A stretch of DNA of 64,000 bases from Leucocoprinus leucothites (Eukaryota > Basidiomycota > Agaricomycetes > Agaricales > Agaricaceae): contig JAACJO010000003.1 of NCBI GenBank assembly GCA_013368445.1, positions 2,542,001 to 2,606,000 of the forward strand, written 5' to 3'. Positions 34,219 to 44,935 of this stretch are shown piece after piece (the stretch's first letter is position 1; each line of letters begins with the position of its first letter). Position numbers and translations under genes: made by a program. Under the pieces are notes generated by a model, which made no database searches, had not been told where the DNA came from, and was given only the letters and a program-made list of their open reading frames with translations.

Positions 34219-34288
34219 TTGCTGACCAATTGCTGACCAATTCTGACTAAGCTTACAAATCCTTCCCCCACGTCCCATTCTTTATAGA
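34219..34288 (-). repeat. 5'-terminal 70 bp of Helitron 2
   Basis: Second copy of the Helitron 5' terminus. T at 34289 (A on the minus strand) is the host base next to the 5' TC. Confidence 0.9.
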
Positions 34289-34860
34289 TTCAGAATATGA
34301 CGAGATATCGCGATGGAACCACCCAAAAGGATATCCGTGTATATCGGCAGTCTTTCGAATGAGGGCTTACTGAGGGCTGGAGCCTGGGGAGCCATGGTAT
34401 ACCGTATTTTTGGATGAATGTGGGTTAGTGAGGGTTCAGATGACTTGGATACTCGCCACTCTGAACCCATTCACCGTGTGCTGTCAGTTTGTCTTATGCA
34501 AGCCAGATTATGTAGATTGAACAAGGTAAAGATGTCTGATAAAATAATGAACTTGCCGACCAATCCGCCTGCGACATTGGGTGATGAGACGGCCAATGGA
34601 ATAATCACTAGCATCAATACTGCCACCATTCCAGTGCCAGTGTGCGATAAAAACAAAAACAAAAACCCCATGAATACCGTTACACATCTTCATTCCTGGC
34701 AAGCATACACCTGTATTCGTCGCTGCAGCTCCTTATGAGGGTTCCCCTGAAACCTCGGATCGAACTCCACCTCTTCGAATCTCACATCCCTATTCCTCCA
34801 ATCCAAATGAGCGCTAACTTGAAACGCGGCAAAAATTGCATCCGCTGTCTCCTAATAGTC
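34289..34860. other. Flank right of the Helitron pair
   Basis: 572 bp downstream of the F-box gene stop. The ORF at 34418-34738 lacks family features. No gene is supported. Confidence 0.45.
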
Positions 34861-36702
34861 TCAGCATATCAGCGTCATGTCCGAGTCGCAAGAATTGTCA
34901 CTCACCTCATCTGTACTCCTCTCCGTATCCGTAGTCCCATCCGTACTTGCATCGTCATCCGTTTTACCGTCCGGCTTCGTAGAAAGCTGCCCGTATATCA
35001 GATAAACCCTCTTCAACCTCGGGAACCGATTCTGCAACATCTCCAAATGACTAGGGGAAAGCGATTGCGCGAAAACCTGGATATCCTCCAACACCCCACT
35101 CCCTCCGCCTTTCCCAATCGCCTCGATGATTCTCGAAAACACCTCAAACGGCAACGCATAGCTATCCAGAGGTGTAAGCACCAGTTTCCTCAACCCAGAA
35201 ACCAATCCCGCCTCCAACACGCGCACAAACACATCCAGCTCAACCGCCGAAAGGGACACCTCCAACTCTTTCAACTGGGACATTGGCTTCCCAATTGCCA
35301 GCACCTCTTCCCAAATCTCTGCAAGACGACGCCGTTTTAATTCGTTGGCAGCCATAGTCCATTCGTCCGAATAGCCCTTTCCCTCGAGCAACGTCAACGA
35401 CTCCAAATTCGTCGCGCACAAAGTCAAAAAATTCGCCACTGTTTTTGATCGAATGATGTTCATCCCATAAAGATCTGAGTGAATCCTGAGCTTTTTCAAT
35501 GCGGGGAACGTGATGGACATCATCGTCATGGAAGGGAATATATCCGCGATATCGCAAGGCAAGTCATTCTCGGTCCTCATACGTATAATCAGACTCTCCA
35601 ACCTATTCCTCGCCTCGAATAAGACCTCGCGTAGTTGTTCGATGCAAGACTTTTGTTCCCCAATTCTTCCTGTCACTGTATCTGGCCTGACCGAGATTTC
35701 GAGTGAGATGTTTAGTTCTTTGAGAGCTTTGAAGTAAAACACCCCGGTAGGAAGCGTCGAGAACATCGTATAATCCAATCGGGATTTGTTCCTCCAATTG
35801 TATAAATCCACATCCACATTCAACGTTCGAATGCTCGTCGCTGTTGCAGCCGCCGCCACCGTCGCCTTGGCCCTCGTCGTATGACCGCGCCGATAAACCG
35901 CAGCAAACAATTCCGTCACAAACCTCGCATAAAGCGGGTTCACCGTCGGCTGCTCACTATCCCCAATCGCCTCAATCGTCACCTCTTGTAAATTCGGACA
36001 CTGACCCAACCGATGAAGTGCTACCGATAACAATTCCGGCATCGACGAGTCTGACCTAAGGCTATTGCCAAGATCGACATCCGAGCTTCTGGCGGATCCC
36101 GACCCCGCTGTACTGGCATTAGCACTAGCATTAGTTCCAGCACCGGAGGGACCATCAAGGGAATCGTCCCCCGTAAGAGTAGCATAACTCGATCTCGGTC
36201 GTAGACTTATACTACTAGAGGAAATCATATTCCTCAATCTCCTTCCTACCACAGGTCCACCGGGCGCTCGAGCTCTTGCTGCCGCCGGTGGCACATGCCC
36301 CGCGGGCCCGGGTAAATGATGATAGTGATAATGCTGATGAGGTTGGTGGTAGTCTGTCCCACTGCTGGTCTCTTCTCCTCCAGTAGACGTGTCTCTGAAC
36401 AACTTGAAGCTCGCACTGACGTGCACCTTTTTCACTCTCTTAGCGACACTCTCGTATCTATCGTCATTTGAGAAATTCACAAAATAAATCATATAAATAG
36501 TTGAAGTTAGTACTCACTGCAACTGGTGCACACATTTCTCAAATCTCATCGTCGGAATACCCACACAAAACTCCTCGTACACTTCATTCATCCCCGCTTC
36601 GAACAAATACCGGCTCACGCCTATGAGTTTCGTGGAGAGTGTGTCTGGGGGGAGGTACGATAGGATCTCGAGCCATAGTTCGGGGGGAAGGTCGCGATTC
36701 AT
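34861..36702 (-). CDS. F-box domain protein
   Basis: Probable substrate adaptor of an SCF ubiquitin ligase, of the large F-box family of mushroom fungi. Exon 1 (36518-36702) starts MNRDLPPELWLEILSYLPPD, a clear F-box, and ends CVHQLQ. A 59-nt intron (36458-36517) joins it to YESVAKRVKKVHVSASFK. A His/Gly/Pro-rich and Ser-rich linker follows (HQHYHYHH, SSSISLRPRSS). The remainder is leucine-rich without clean repeats (LGQCPNLQEVTIEAIG, LKKLRIHSDLYGM, LESLTLLEGKGYSD, LRKLVLTPLDSYALP). It ends with an acidic S/T/D-rich tail; the stop is at 34861-34863. Total about 594 residues. The target is unknown. Confidence 0.82.
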
Positions 36703-37351
36703 CCTTGAGTCAAGTTGCGGGTGGATGGACGGTCAGGGTAGGTGCTTTCCCTTGAGGAGGAAGAGGGGGAAGATTTTTCGAGCGTCGTTTGTCAGTGAAG
36801 ACAAGAGGGTAAGGAGCCAAGTGGCGTAGTTGCGATCTTCTCGGTAGCTGAGTTGAGACCGCTGTCGTCCGTTGCAATTTCGCACAGAGGCAGTGTCCGG
36901 GCGCCTGGAGTTCTGGGCAATATATATATGAGATCTTGAGACTTGGAGACATCACTACATGGCAATCAAACTGTTGCAGAAGTGGTTCTTTCTGACGTGA
37001 CCTCGGTGAACGATGTGGAGAACACCTTATTCGAAGCTTTTGCGGGTCCCCACAGATCCAATCAAATTGATCCTGACTCACACAGGCTAATAACTTAGTC
37101 AAGAGATAAGAATCTATGTATGTCGCATGGATCGAGAAAACAAAGCACAGCTGAAAGGGAAAAAAAGAGAGATCTAAGACATACACTGGGTACAACGTGA
37201 ATTGAAAAAGTAAAGCAGAAAGATAAAAGTACAGATGAACAAGCGAAAAGAAAAGGTATAATCTCTGGGTACGACAACGTCAGTCGATGCTCTACCCACA
37301 ATAGCACTCACCCTACACAATCCCCCCTAACAGAAGCACACATACATCCAC
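36703..37351. other. 649-bp spacer between F-box start and AMPK beta stop
   Basis: F-box promoter side plus AMPK beta 3' side. ORFs here are low-complexity and unsupported. Confidence 0.5.
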
Positions 37352-39721
37352 TCAAGAAGTCGGCTTATAGTACACCGTCGTCATATACTAACAAAAAAAA
37401 AACCAACATATCAGCCGCCACCCAAAACTTGGCCTTCCAAAAAGATAAACAAACTCACCTTTTTCCGATACCTAGTCGTACTAGCAACAGCCAACACCCC
37501 ATTCCTAATCGCACTCGTGCACAAATGCTGCAACACGACATGGGAAGGAACAGGTAAAACACTGTTATCATCCGTTAATGGTGGCATGTTTTCCATATCT
37601 AGGGTAATGGCTCTTGACCCGCTGACTGTCATTCCTGTATTCGATCCTGAGGCTGCTGGCGTAGCTGTAGCGGTGGTAGGGGGAGGACGGTTGGTTGAGG
37701 ATGTAGGGGTGGTTATGGCGACAGTTGGAACTGGGTTTGCGGTAGTGGTGGTGGTGGTCGTCGTCGTCGTCGCAGTTCCGGGGGTTGGGGCTGTAGTTGA
37801 AGTCGAAGTGGTTGAAGTGGTCGCGCCTTCAGGTGTAGTGCTAGCTGGTTCCGGCGTAGTAATCCCAGTCGTATTCCCCGACTCTCCCTGGGCCACCTCC
37901 GCTTCATCCGCCGTCGCTCCCGTCGCAGTAGCAGTGTCGCCTCTCACGGGCGACTGCTCAGGTTTCTCATCCAGACCGGCGCCACTCCCATCTTCACTAG
38001 GTGGAGGCGCAGGGGGGAAGTTGGCATATGAAGAATTGGGGGGTAAACCCGCGGCAGAAGTCGCTTGGTGTTTTTGCTGCTGCTCACGTTGTTGGAATTG
38101 CTGTTCACGCTCTCTTTCTTTTCGCTGTTCTCTCTCCCTCTTTTCTTCCCTCCTACTCTCCCGTTTGCGCTCTCTTCCCTCCCTCCTTGATCTGTCTCGT
38201 TCCCGTTCCCGATCGCGTTCGCGAGTATCTCGTCCACTAGCTTGACCACTGCCAACTCTACTCGGACTTCCTTGTCCACTGCCACCACCATTATTCCCGC
38301 CGTTACTAGAACTCCCCGGAACAGTCATCTTGGTATTCAGGATAAGTTTATCCAAGTGTCTAGGCATACCAGGTGCGGGAGGGATGTTAGGGGCAGGGAC
38401 GAACCCACTAACGTGCGTACTGCGGGACTGGGAATCGTAATGACCTGCGGAAGCTTGGAGGTATACCTCCTCCTCGCGTGCGGCTTCGATTAGAGGTTCT
38501 GGGGGCACAGACGTCCATTTTGCAGAAGCGATTTGAACATGGAGGGAATGAGTGGAGGGTTTGTTGGTGTCTTCGTCGTCGACGGAAGAAGTAGTAGACC
38601 AGAAGGAGTGGCCTGGGGCAGGCTGGCGTGGAGGCGTGGGAGCTTGTTGGGGAGGAGCGGCAGGTGTTGGTGAGGGAGGTGCTGGTGGGAGAGTGGTTGC
38701 AGTGGAGGGAGGAGTGCCTGGTTGGACGCTGACGTAATTGGCGAGAGAGCCAGAGTCGTCTACTGCAGTGGGTAGTTCGTCGGATACACGCCACTGGTCG
38801 TCTACGAGGAAGCGCACGTGGTGGGTTCCTGGGAGGAGATGGATGGTTGCCGTCCACACATTCGTGTTTGGATCCCTAATTAAAAAAAGATCCGTTGAAT
38901 GATCATCGAACAACGAATAGGAGCTGCACACACTCTCGTTCCATGGGCTGCCTGCCATTCCAATCATCGTCGCCGGCTCTAGCAAGCACGACGACCTTTC
39001 CACCTCCCCTCCATGTAATCTGAACAGGCGTAGGCTCTAGTAGCGTCGAATCATCAATGTCAGCATCCTGCTGTAAAATCGGAGTCTCCTCATTCTCCTC
39101 TTCTTCAAATAACCTTGCATCCGCATCCGTGAGTAAGCCAATGGGAATTGTTGACTTCACGACTTCACGATTGAATGGATTTGGTGATGGCGGTGTTGCA
39201 GGTTCCTGTTGATAATGCTGATACTGTTGGTGTGGTGGCGTCGGTGGCTCTACTTCGTGCACTTGCGACATCCTGGGCGGTCTTCCCGCTCTGGACCGTT
39301 GTCCGCGTACTGCGCCAGGTCCAGCATAGGTCGCCGACGCATTGCGCTGTTGAGCCTGCGTAGGCGGGAATGGTAAATGGGTAGCGGGAATAATCAACTC
39401 GCTGGACGAGAAATTGTTGTCTGGCCTCTTCGTGAAAGTATCGTCCGCTACTTTTGGGATATTAATCGCCTGGCTTTTGGGTGGTGTTTTTTGCCGTGCT
39501 CTAGAGCCTAAAGCACCTGAAGAGCCGTTCGCAGTGCCGCCTGTGATCGCGGATCCTCTATTGAAATCCGGCAACTCGAGGGACCTTTTCTTGGTCCGCA
39601 TGGAAGGGTGCGGATGGCCTGGGGTGGGTATTGGAGAGGGAGAGCGTCCTCTACGTGTGGGAGACTCATTGAGGTGGACATTTGGGTCCGTGCGCCGCTG
39701 CTGGGACGCGTTGTTGCCCAT
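37352..39721 (-). CDS. AMP-activated / Snf1 kinase beta subunit (SIP2/GAL83 type)
   Basis: Scaffold subunit of the Snf1/AMPK complex. The start at 39721 gives MGNNASQQRRT; Met-Gly-Asn-Asn-Ala-Ser is a good N-myristoylation signal. After a disordered region comes the glycogen-binding (CBM48/AMPK1) domain: VQITWRGGGKVVVLARAGDD, then across a 58-nt intron (38876-38933) NTNVWTATIHLLPGTHHVRF, VDDQWRVSDELPTAVDDSGS and LANYVSV. The C-terminal ASC domain begins ASAKWTSVPPEPL, AAREEEVY, PPAPGMPRHLDKLILNTK. It is interrupted by about 220 low-complexity residues (RE/RS-, Q- and T-rich) and resumes DNSVLPVPSHVVLQHLCTSA. A last 36-nt exon (37352-37387) encodes YMTTVYYKPTS. Unusually long for the family because of the inserts. 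Confidence 0.92.
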
Positions 39722-39864
39722 GACAAAGGGGTGGGCTGGGCTGAAAAGAGGAGAACGCAGATCGATAACCGCGTGCCAGGTGCATTATGTAAGCATGATG
39801 TCATGATATGTGCTTTAAAATGTGGCCTCCGCATGTTTAAATAGCTTACCCCCTAACGGCCATA

Positions 39865-42191
39865 ATGTCTCTGTTGCATGAAGCTCACAATTTCGTGATA
39901 AACGGTGGCGAGTTCGTTGGTCAACAGAACGTTAGTGTTCACCACAGTATTAACCTCAACGGCTCAAGTGGTGTGCACAGTACCCAATTCTGGTGGCGTT
40001 GTCTATTATACTGATGGCTGATCCCATAGGCATAGATATTCTCCTCGAAGCCTCCGCTCCAGAGGCTGCACTCGACGCTGGAGAGCGATACTATGCTCCT
40101 TCTTGTTATCCTGGCACGCGAGAGAAATACATTGAAGACATCACCGAGTGGGCCCGGGCCATCACGAGTAACAGCATCGGGCCACCAATACTTTGGATAA
40201 GGGGTCCAGTTGGCGTTGGGAAATCTGCGCTAGCTCAGACTTGCGCTCAAAAGGTCAAAGATGCTGGTCATCTTGGCGCGGCTTTCTTCTTTTCTATCAA
40301 CGGACGCCAAAAGGATCACACTCGCCTCTTCCCCACCCTTGCATATCAACTTTCGACAGCCCATCCTGACTTTCGCGAGAGTGTAAATCGTCGAGCGTTG
40401 AACGATAAAACGCTTGTAAAGAAAACAATGAAGGCTCAGTTCGAGTCTCTCATCATTGAGCCGCTGAGGGAATTGAGGGAGCAGGACAAGGATGTGGGGA
40501 GAAAGGTTATTTTCATTGATGGTCTGGATGAATGCGAAAGCAAGGATGCCCAGGTAGAAATTATCAAGCTGATCGCCTCTTCGGTTCAAACGAAATCGAC
40601 CCCTTTTTTCTGGGCCATATTCGGCCGCGCTGAACCCCACATCCTTTCCACATTTAAACTCGACCATATAATGCTCCACTGCTCCTTCTTACACCTTTCC
40701 ATCACTCGTAACGACGACAGGGAAATCGAGCACTATCTTCGCGGCTGCTTCAAAGATATCCTTCGCCGTCGTAATATGGTGCTTTCTTCACCATGGCCCA
40801 AGGACGAGGATATAAGAAGGCTCGTTGACGCCGCTGCCGGGTTATTTGCTTATTCTGCCACCGTCCTGCGCTTTATCGATAAGCATTCGTTTTCTGGATT
40901 CAAGGAGACATTGCAAGCGGTCCTTGAGATCATAGCTCAGCCGGGGGCTCATCCAATTTCCCCATTCGCCGACCTGGATAGACTATATACTCACATCCTA
41001 CAACAGGTTCCTGACGACATAGTCCCGGCTATGCGTCTCTTGTTGACCTTCATCACCCGTGCTGACTCTTCCCTCAACGGCAACTGGGATGTTGGTTTGA
41101 TATGCAACATGCTTGGCATCTCGGAAACCGTGTTTAAAGCCATCTGCGGCCACTTTCAGGCTGTCATGGTCTATCAGGAACCTCTACCCCTTCATATACC
41201 TGAGTCAGGAATTGACTTGACACGTTCGTACTACGATCAAGTCCCGTCATTTGAGCCCAATTCGTCACTCTCAGGCAGACTACTCGGCATCTACGGGACT
41301 ATTAATCTCCTTCATAAATCATTCAAGGATTTCCTCCTTGATTCTCACCGTTCATTTGGATTTTCCGTCGGTGGCTCAAATCTTGAGGTTTTGGAACGCA
41401 TGGCACAACAATATATCTGATTTGCACACAGCTACGTCATTCGAGATTCTAGTGCGTTCTTCTGCCCGTTGTTTAACCTCCCTGCTCAATTCGCGTATCA
41501 GACCTTTTTTGGCGCCCGGCATTCCTAGTTCCTCTGTCCTACTCTCTTGGCCTTATGGGAATGAATTTGTGGACTCGCTTTTCTCGTTTGACGTTTTCAG
41601 ATTTGCATTCTCCACCATATCACAACCTTTCCTGGGATATTTTCTGCATCTAAGATCCTTTTCTCCTCTTTTGCAGAAATTTGTAGATGAGTTTGATTAC
41701 CGCAAAGGTTTGATTGCGGATAAAATGCTGTATGGTCTTGATTTGGCTCCGGAATTTTCTGTTTCAGGCCGTTCACGAGGAGGTCGGGGCATCGTGCGGA
41801 CAGAAAACACTGAATTTCTATATCTTCGGTCAGAAATTTGCGACGACAGTGTTTACCTGACAGGTTTCATCAAAGTATGTCCAGTGCCAAATGGAATGCT
41901 GATTTATGTCTCACTGTGTATTCACAGAGAGTTGATAAACTTGAAAAATTAGGGCTCATCAAGTCATTTCTTCCATCGGATGTCGCACCGATGTACAATT
42001 ACCAGGACTCGCGACATCAATCGGGTACGAGTTATGGGCTGTACGAGCTTGGAAAAGGCGAGAAGTCGGTAGTGTGGTACTGGGAGTTGGATCTAGAGAA
42101 GCGGTGTTATCATGAGTTCAAGACAATAAACTTTGCGGAGGCGATGGGAGTTTATACGGCGCAGAAGGATAAGATGTGGGAGGAGTCGTAG
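39865..42191 (+). CDS. NACHT/STAND P-loop NTPase (NOD-like protein)
   Basis: A signal-transduction ATPase of the kind expanded in mushroom fungi and linked to self/non-self recognition. Exon 1 (39865-39970) starts MSLLHEAHNFVINGGEF, a common N-terminal annotation for these proteins. An intron at 39971-40035 joins it to DILLEASAPEAALDAGERY. The NACHT core has Walker A ILWIRGPVGVGKSALAQT, Walker B KVIFIDGLDECES, FFWAIFGRAEPHI and LHKSFKDFLLD. A second intron (41371-41431, phase 1) is inferred because the frame otherwise ends at 41420. Downstream ILVRSSARC, LAPGIPSS and LSWPYGNEFVDS fit the family tail. The last intron (41875-41927) leads to VVWYWELDLEK, QKDKMWEES and TAG. No WD40, TPR or ankyrin repeats are visible, so ligand recognition is unclear. 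Confidence 0.82.
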
Positions 42192-42598
42192 GTACTGCCT
42201 TCTTAAGTTTTTGAAATTAGTTTGTACACTGTTTCGTACTTCTCACTAGATAGTATGGTTGATGTCTTGGCCTGTTGGTTCATGCTGGACTCTTTAATAT
42301 GTACTATATAGTGTTGCTTTCTCTGAACCTGATAAAAGATGTACAATGCTGACCATGAAATTACAATGTTGCAACGGGCTCATGAAGTCGACTGGCTGGT
42401 CTCAAAGGAATGTCTAGTTTTGACTCGGAGCTCGGATGGGGAACTCAAGCTTCAAGATTCAAGATGCAAGGAACGTCCACTGTCGGTGGTCACGTCAGGG
42501 GCATGCGTATTGTGTAATCTGATGCCATGGATTTTCCAACCCTTACTTGTGCTACTCTCGCTTATAACACGATAGCATGGATTCAAGATACCGGTATC
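42192..42598. other. Spacer between NACHT gene and SDR2
   Basis: 407 bp. The small ORF at 42339-42575 lacks any features; presumably the SDR2 promoter. Confidence 0.5.
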
Positions 42599-43957
42599 AT
42601 GTTTCCGTCTCCGCGTGTCTGGTTCAGTGAGTGCTAACCTCTCATTCCTCTGTCTACGCTCATTTTCCTCCCTTCTAGTTACTGGTAACCTCAGATTTTT
42701 ATCGTTCTCTGGATGAATCGCCTAACAGGGAACAGGTGCATCCACAGGCTTTGGGTACAACCTTACCTGCTATGCGCTTGACAAAGGCGATATCGTCGTC
42801 GCTACCATGCGCAACCCATCCTCTTCTGATCTCCCGACGAAATACCCTGGAGATAAACTCGCCATATTAAAGTTGGACGTCACGGATGCCCAAGCCATCT
42901 CCTCCGCGTTCATCACTGCAAGGGAGAAGTACGGCCGCGTCGATGTAGTGTTCAACAACGCTGGTAGCGCTCTCATGTGCGAACTTGAAAATACGCCAGA
43001 GGACAAAGCCAGAGCTCTATTCGATGTGCGTTTCCTCCCCCCCCCGACCGAAAATACCGAGCCGTGCGCTGAGTGTAGGCTGATTGATTAGACGAATTTC
43101 TGGGGCGCGATAAATGTGATGAAAGAAGCTGTCAAGGCCTTTCGCACAAATTCACCTCCCGGTGGGACCCTACTCCAGAATTCGTCGAGTTCTGCATTGG
43201 CTAGTAACCCTGGAATTGCATTTTACAGTGCTTCGTGCGTCGTTTCATGTGTTGCCGCACCGATGTGCTCATCATTCACTTATGTCCATATGATCTCACC
43301 CTGATATTTACCGGCGGCCGTGATCGATTGTTTGCGCCACCCGTGTCGACGTCCTGCTGTCCTTCGAACGCCACGATATGCCATTTCTGATAATCAGCAA
43401 ATCAGGTACATACCCAAACCGATCAATTACGTATACCCCTAATTTATCTTATTCCGGCTCAACAGCACTCGAATCAGCAACTGAAGCGCTCGCCCAGGAA
43501 CTTGACCCAGCCTGGAACATCAAGGTGAACTTTCCTCCTTGTACGGAATACTCGCTATACTAATATCCACATGACACAGATAACAATTCTCGAATCCGGA
43601 CCCTTCAAAACCGCTGCGATCGGTTCCAACATGCTCGTCCTCCCTCCCTCCCCTCCCTACTCTTCCTCCCCCTCAATCGGTGCGAACCAAACAAGAGCCT
43701 GGGTTTCTTCTGGGGAGTTGTACAAGTTTGCTGGAGATCCTAGTAAGGCGGTTAAAGTGTTTTATGAAATTGCTACTCGCGAGAGTAGTAAGGAAACGGA
43801 GGAAAGGGTGGAAGGAGAGGAAGGGGAGAGGAAGGAAGTGTATGATAGAGTCGTGTTGCACCCTTTTTCTGTTTTGTCTGCGCAGAGGAGGATTGAGAGT
43901 GTGAGGAGAGGTGTGGAGGCGTTTGAGAAGGAGTGGAAGGCGTGGGTCATGGAATGA
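42599..43957 (+). CDS. Short-chain dehydrogenase/reductase SDR2
   Basis: Paralogue of SDR1. The start at 42599 gives MFPSPRVWF. A 6-nt exon (42679-42684, TTACTG) completes ITG, and the next exon reads ASTGFGYNLTCYALDKGDIV. Then come VATMRNPSSSD, LKLDVTDAQA, RVDVVFNNAG, TNFWGAINVMKEAVKAF, TLLQNSSSSALASNPGIAFYSAS. An 8-nt exon (43398-43405, CAAATCAG) supplies the catalytic Lys, giving SKSALESATEALAQELD. ITILESGPFKTAAIG follows in the last exon. The C-terminal part is Ser/Pro-rich and Glu/Lys-rich, ending EWKAWVME with the stop at 43955-43957. It is followed by P450 D on the same strand, mirroring the SDR1/P450 neighbourhood. Substrate unknown. Confidence 0.85.
42679..42684 (+). other. 6-nt microexon of SDR2
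   Basis: ccttctag|TTACTG|gtaacc. It is required for WFITGASTGFG and corresponds to TTACAG in SDR1. Confidence 0.65.
43398..43405 (+). other. 8-nt microexon of SDR2 carrying the catalytic lysine
   Basis: gataatcag|CAAATCAG|gtacat. Between ...GCT TC and CA CTC GAA it yields Ser-Lys-Ser-Ala-Leu-Glu, the YxxxK active site. It corresponds to GAAAGCCG in SDR1. Confidence 0.65.
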
Positions 43958-44935
43958 GGAGATTTAAATTGGTATGGTGTGGAATATAGGTGTAAGGGTT
44001 GAAAGTTTGATTTCTTCTATGATTTGGGTCTTCCGAGGGATTTAGCATCAGGCTCATTCAGTATCCAGAATCAAATTCAGAAATAGAAAATGAATACAGA
44101 TTTTGTGTTCTCCCGTCGGTAGGAAATGATGTAATTGAATGTGACATGTCATGGGAGGATACTACGATTCGTTGGGGTGGAAGAAAACAGGTCGCTTCGA
44201 GTTTGGTCCCAGGAGCTGCTTCACTGAAGAGCGATAAATATCGTAATGCAGAGAGAGAGAGAGAGAGCAATCATTTCAGGGTCGGGTGTTTTCTTGAAAG
44301 GGCAAGTTCAGCAATACGAACTGTGGGAAACAGCAGCGGGGGTTTGGAGACAACCAGCTTCCGAGTTTGACCCTAGTTTGACATTTGACCTCTTACTTTG
44401 GCTCGCTCTCGTTCGGAGTCCATTTCGGTTTCTCTTAGAAAACTAACTGATAGCCCCTTTTCAGAAACGGGAGAATAGTACCCAAATCACCTGCACCCTC
44501 ATTTCGGAATCCATACACACGTGCACAAGGGATCTCGAGACTTCAGTATCCATCTATAAATCATCTCCGCCATGCGGCTGATTAGTAGCGGCTGATCAAA
44601 GAAGACCTCCATTGGTATACAATGCTCCTTCGCCTGGTTCTATGCATGACGACAACTCGTGAGATTCTGGATATCACAGGCGTGTCCTGTGATATAAGAG
44701 AAACCATTGACAGTCTTGCCCGTGGGGCGTCGTTTTTTTAAGGACTCAATCACCTTGTAATCGCCCTTGCTCCCTTAACAAGGACTGCTGTCCTCTCGAG
44801 GTTCGCGGAAACGAAAGGAACCAAAACTGGGCGGCGTCTGCTCGTCAATCAGACTACTAGCTTCCCCTTTTCTTTTCTGAGCTCGCTTCAAACCTGCACA
44901 ATTCACTATCTGGCTATCAATCAATCGGGACGGGG
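43958..44935. other. 978-bp spacer between SDR2 and P450 D
   Basis: SDR2 3' side and P450 D promoter side. It includes a (GA)8 microsatellite at 44251-44267 and an inverted-looking GATATCACAGGCGTGTCCTG word near 44,670. No gene is recognised. Confidence 0.5.

Larger units (their letters stand above)
31659..34288 (-). mobile_element. Non-autonomous Helitron (Helitron 2)
   Basis: A 2,630-bp element with the same 5' 70 bp (34219-34288) and the same kind of 3' end (hairpin 31671-31689, then 12 nt to CTCG) as Helitron 1, but with an unrelated, AT-rich interior and no Rep or helicase coding. About 60 bp beside the 3' hairpin are also similar to Helitron 1 (TTAATCTGAGTTTCAAA word). Its 3' terminus touches the 5' TC of Helitron 1 with no base in between. 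It contains a nested inverted-repeat element. Presumably it is mobilised in trans by Helitron 1 type protein. Confidence 0.85.

Noticed and set aside
31589..34288. 70-bp direct repeats around a 2.6-kb segment, resembling LTRs
   Set aside because: Each copy starts with TC at a Helitron 5' end and is next to a hairpin-CTYG 3' end. No reverse transcriptase, primer-binding site or target duplication is present. Two Helitron termini explain them better.
34735..35340. 201-codon plus-strand ORF
   Set aside because: Antisense shadow of the F-box gene, no family features.
37517..38245. 242-codon plus-strand ORF
   Set aside because: Antisense to the low-complexity part of the AMPK beta gene; valine and serine runs are the complement of Thr/Arg repeats.
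41251..41952. Independent gene in the second half of the NACHT locus
   Set aside because: A phase-1 intron at 41371-41431 joins it in frame to the NACHT exon, and the LAPGIPSS..LSWPYGNEFV tail is the expected continuation of that family.
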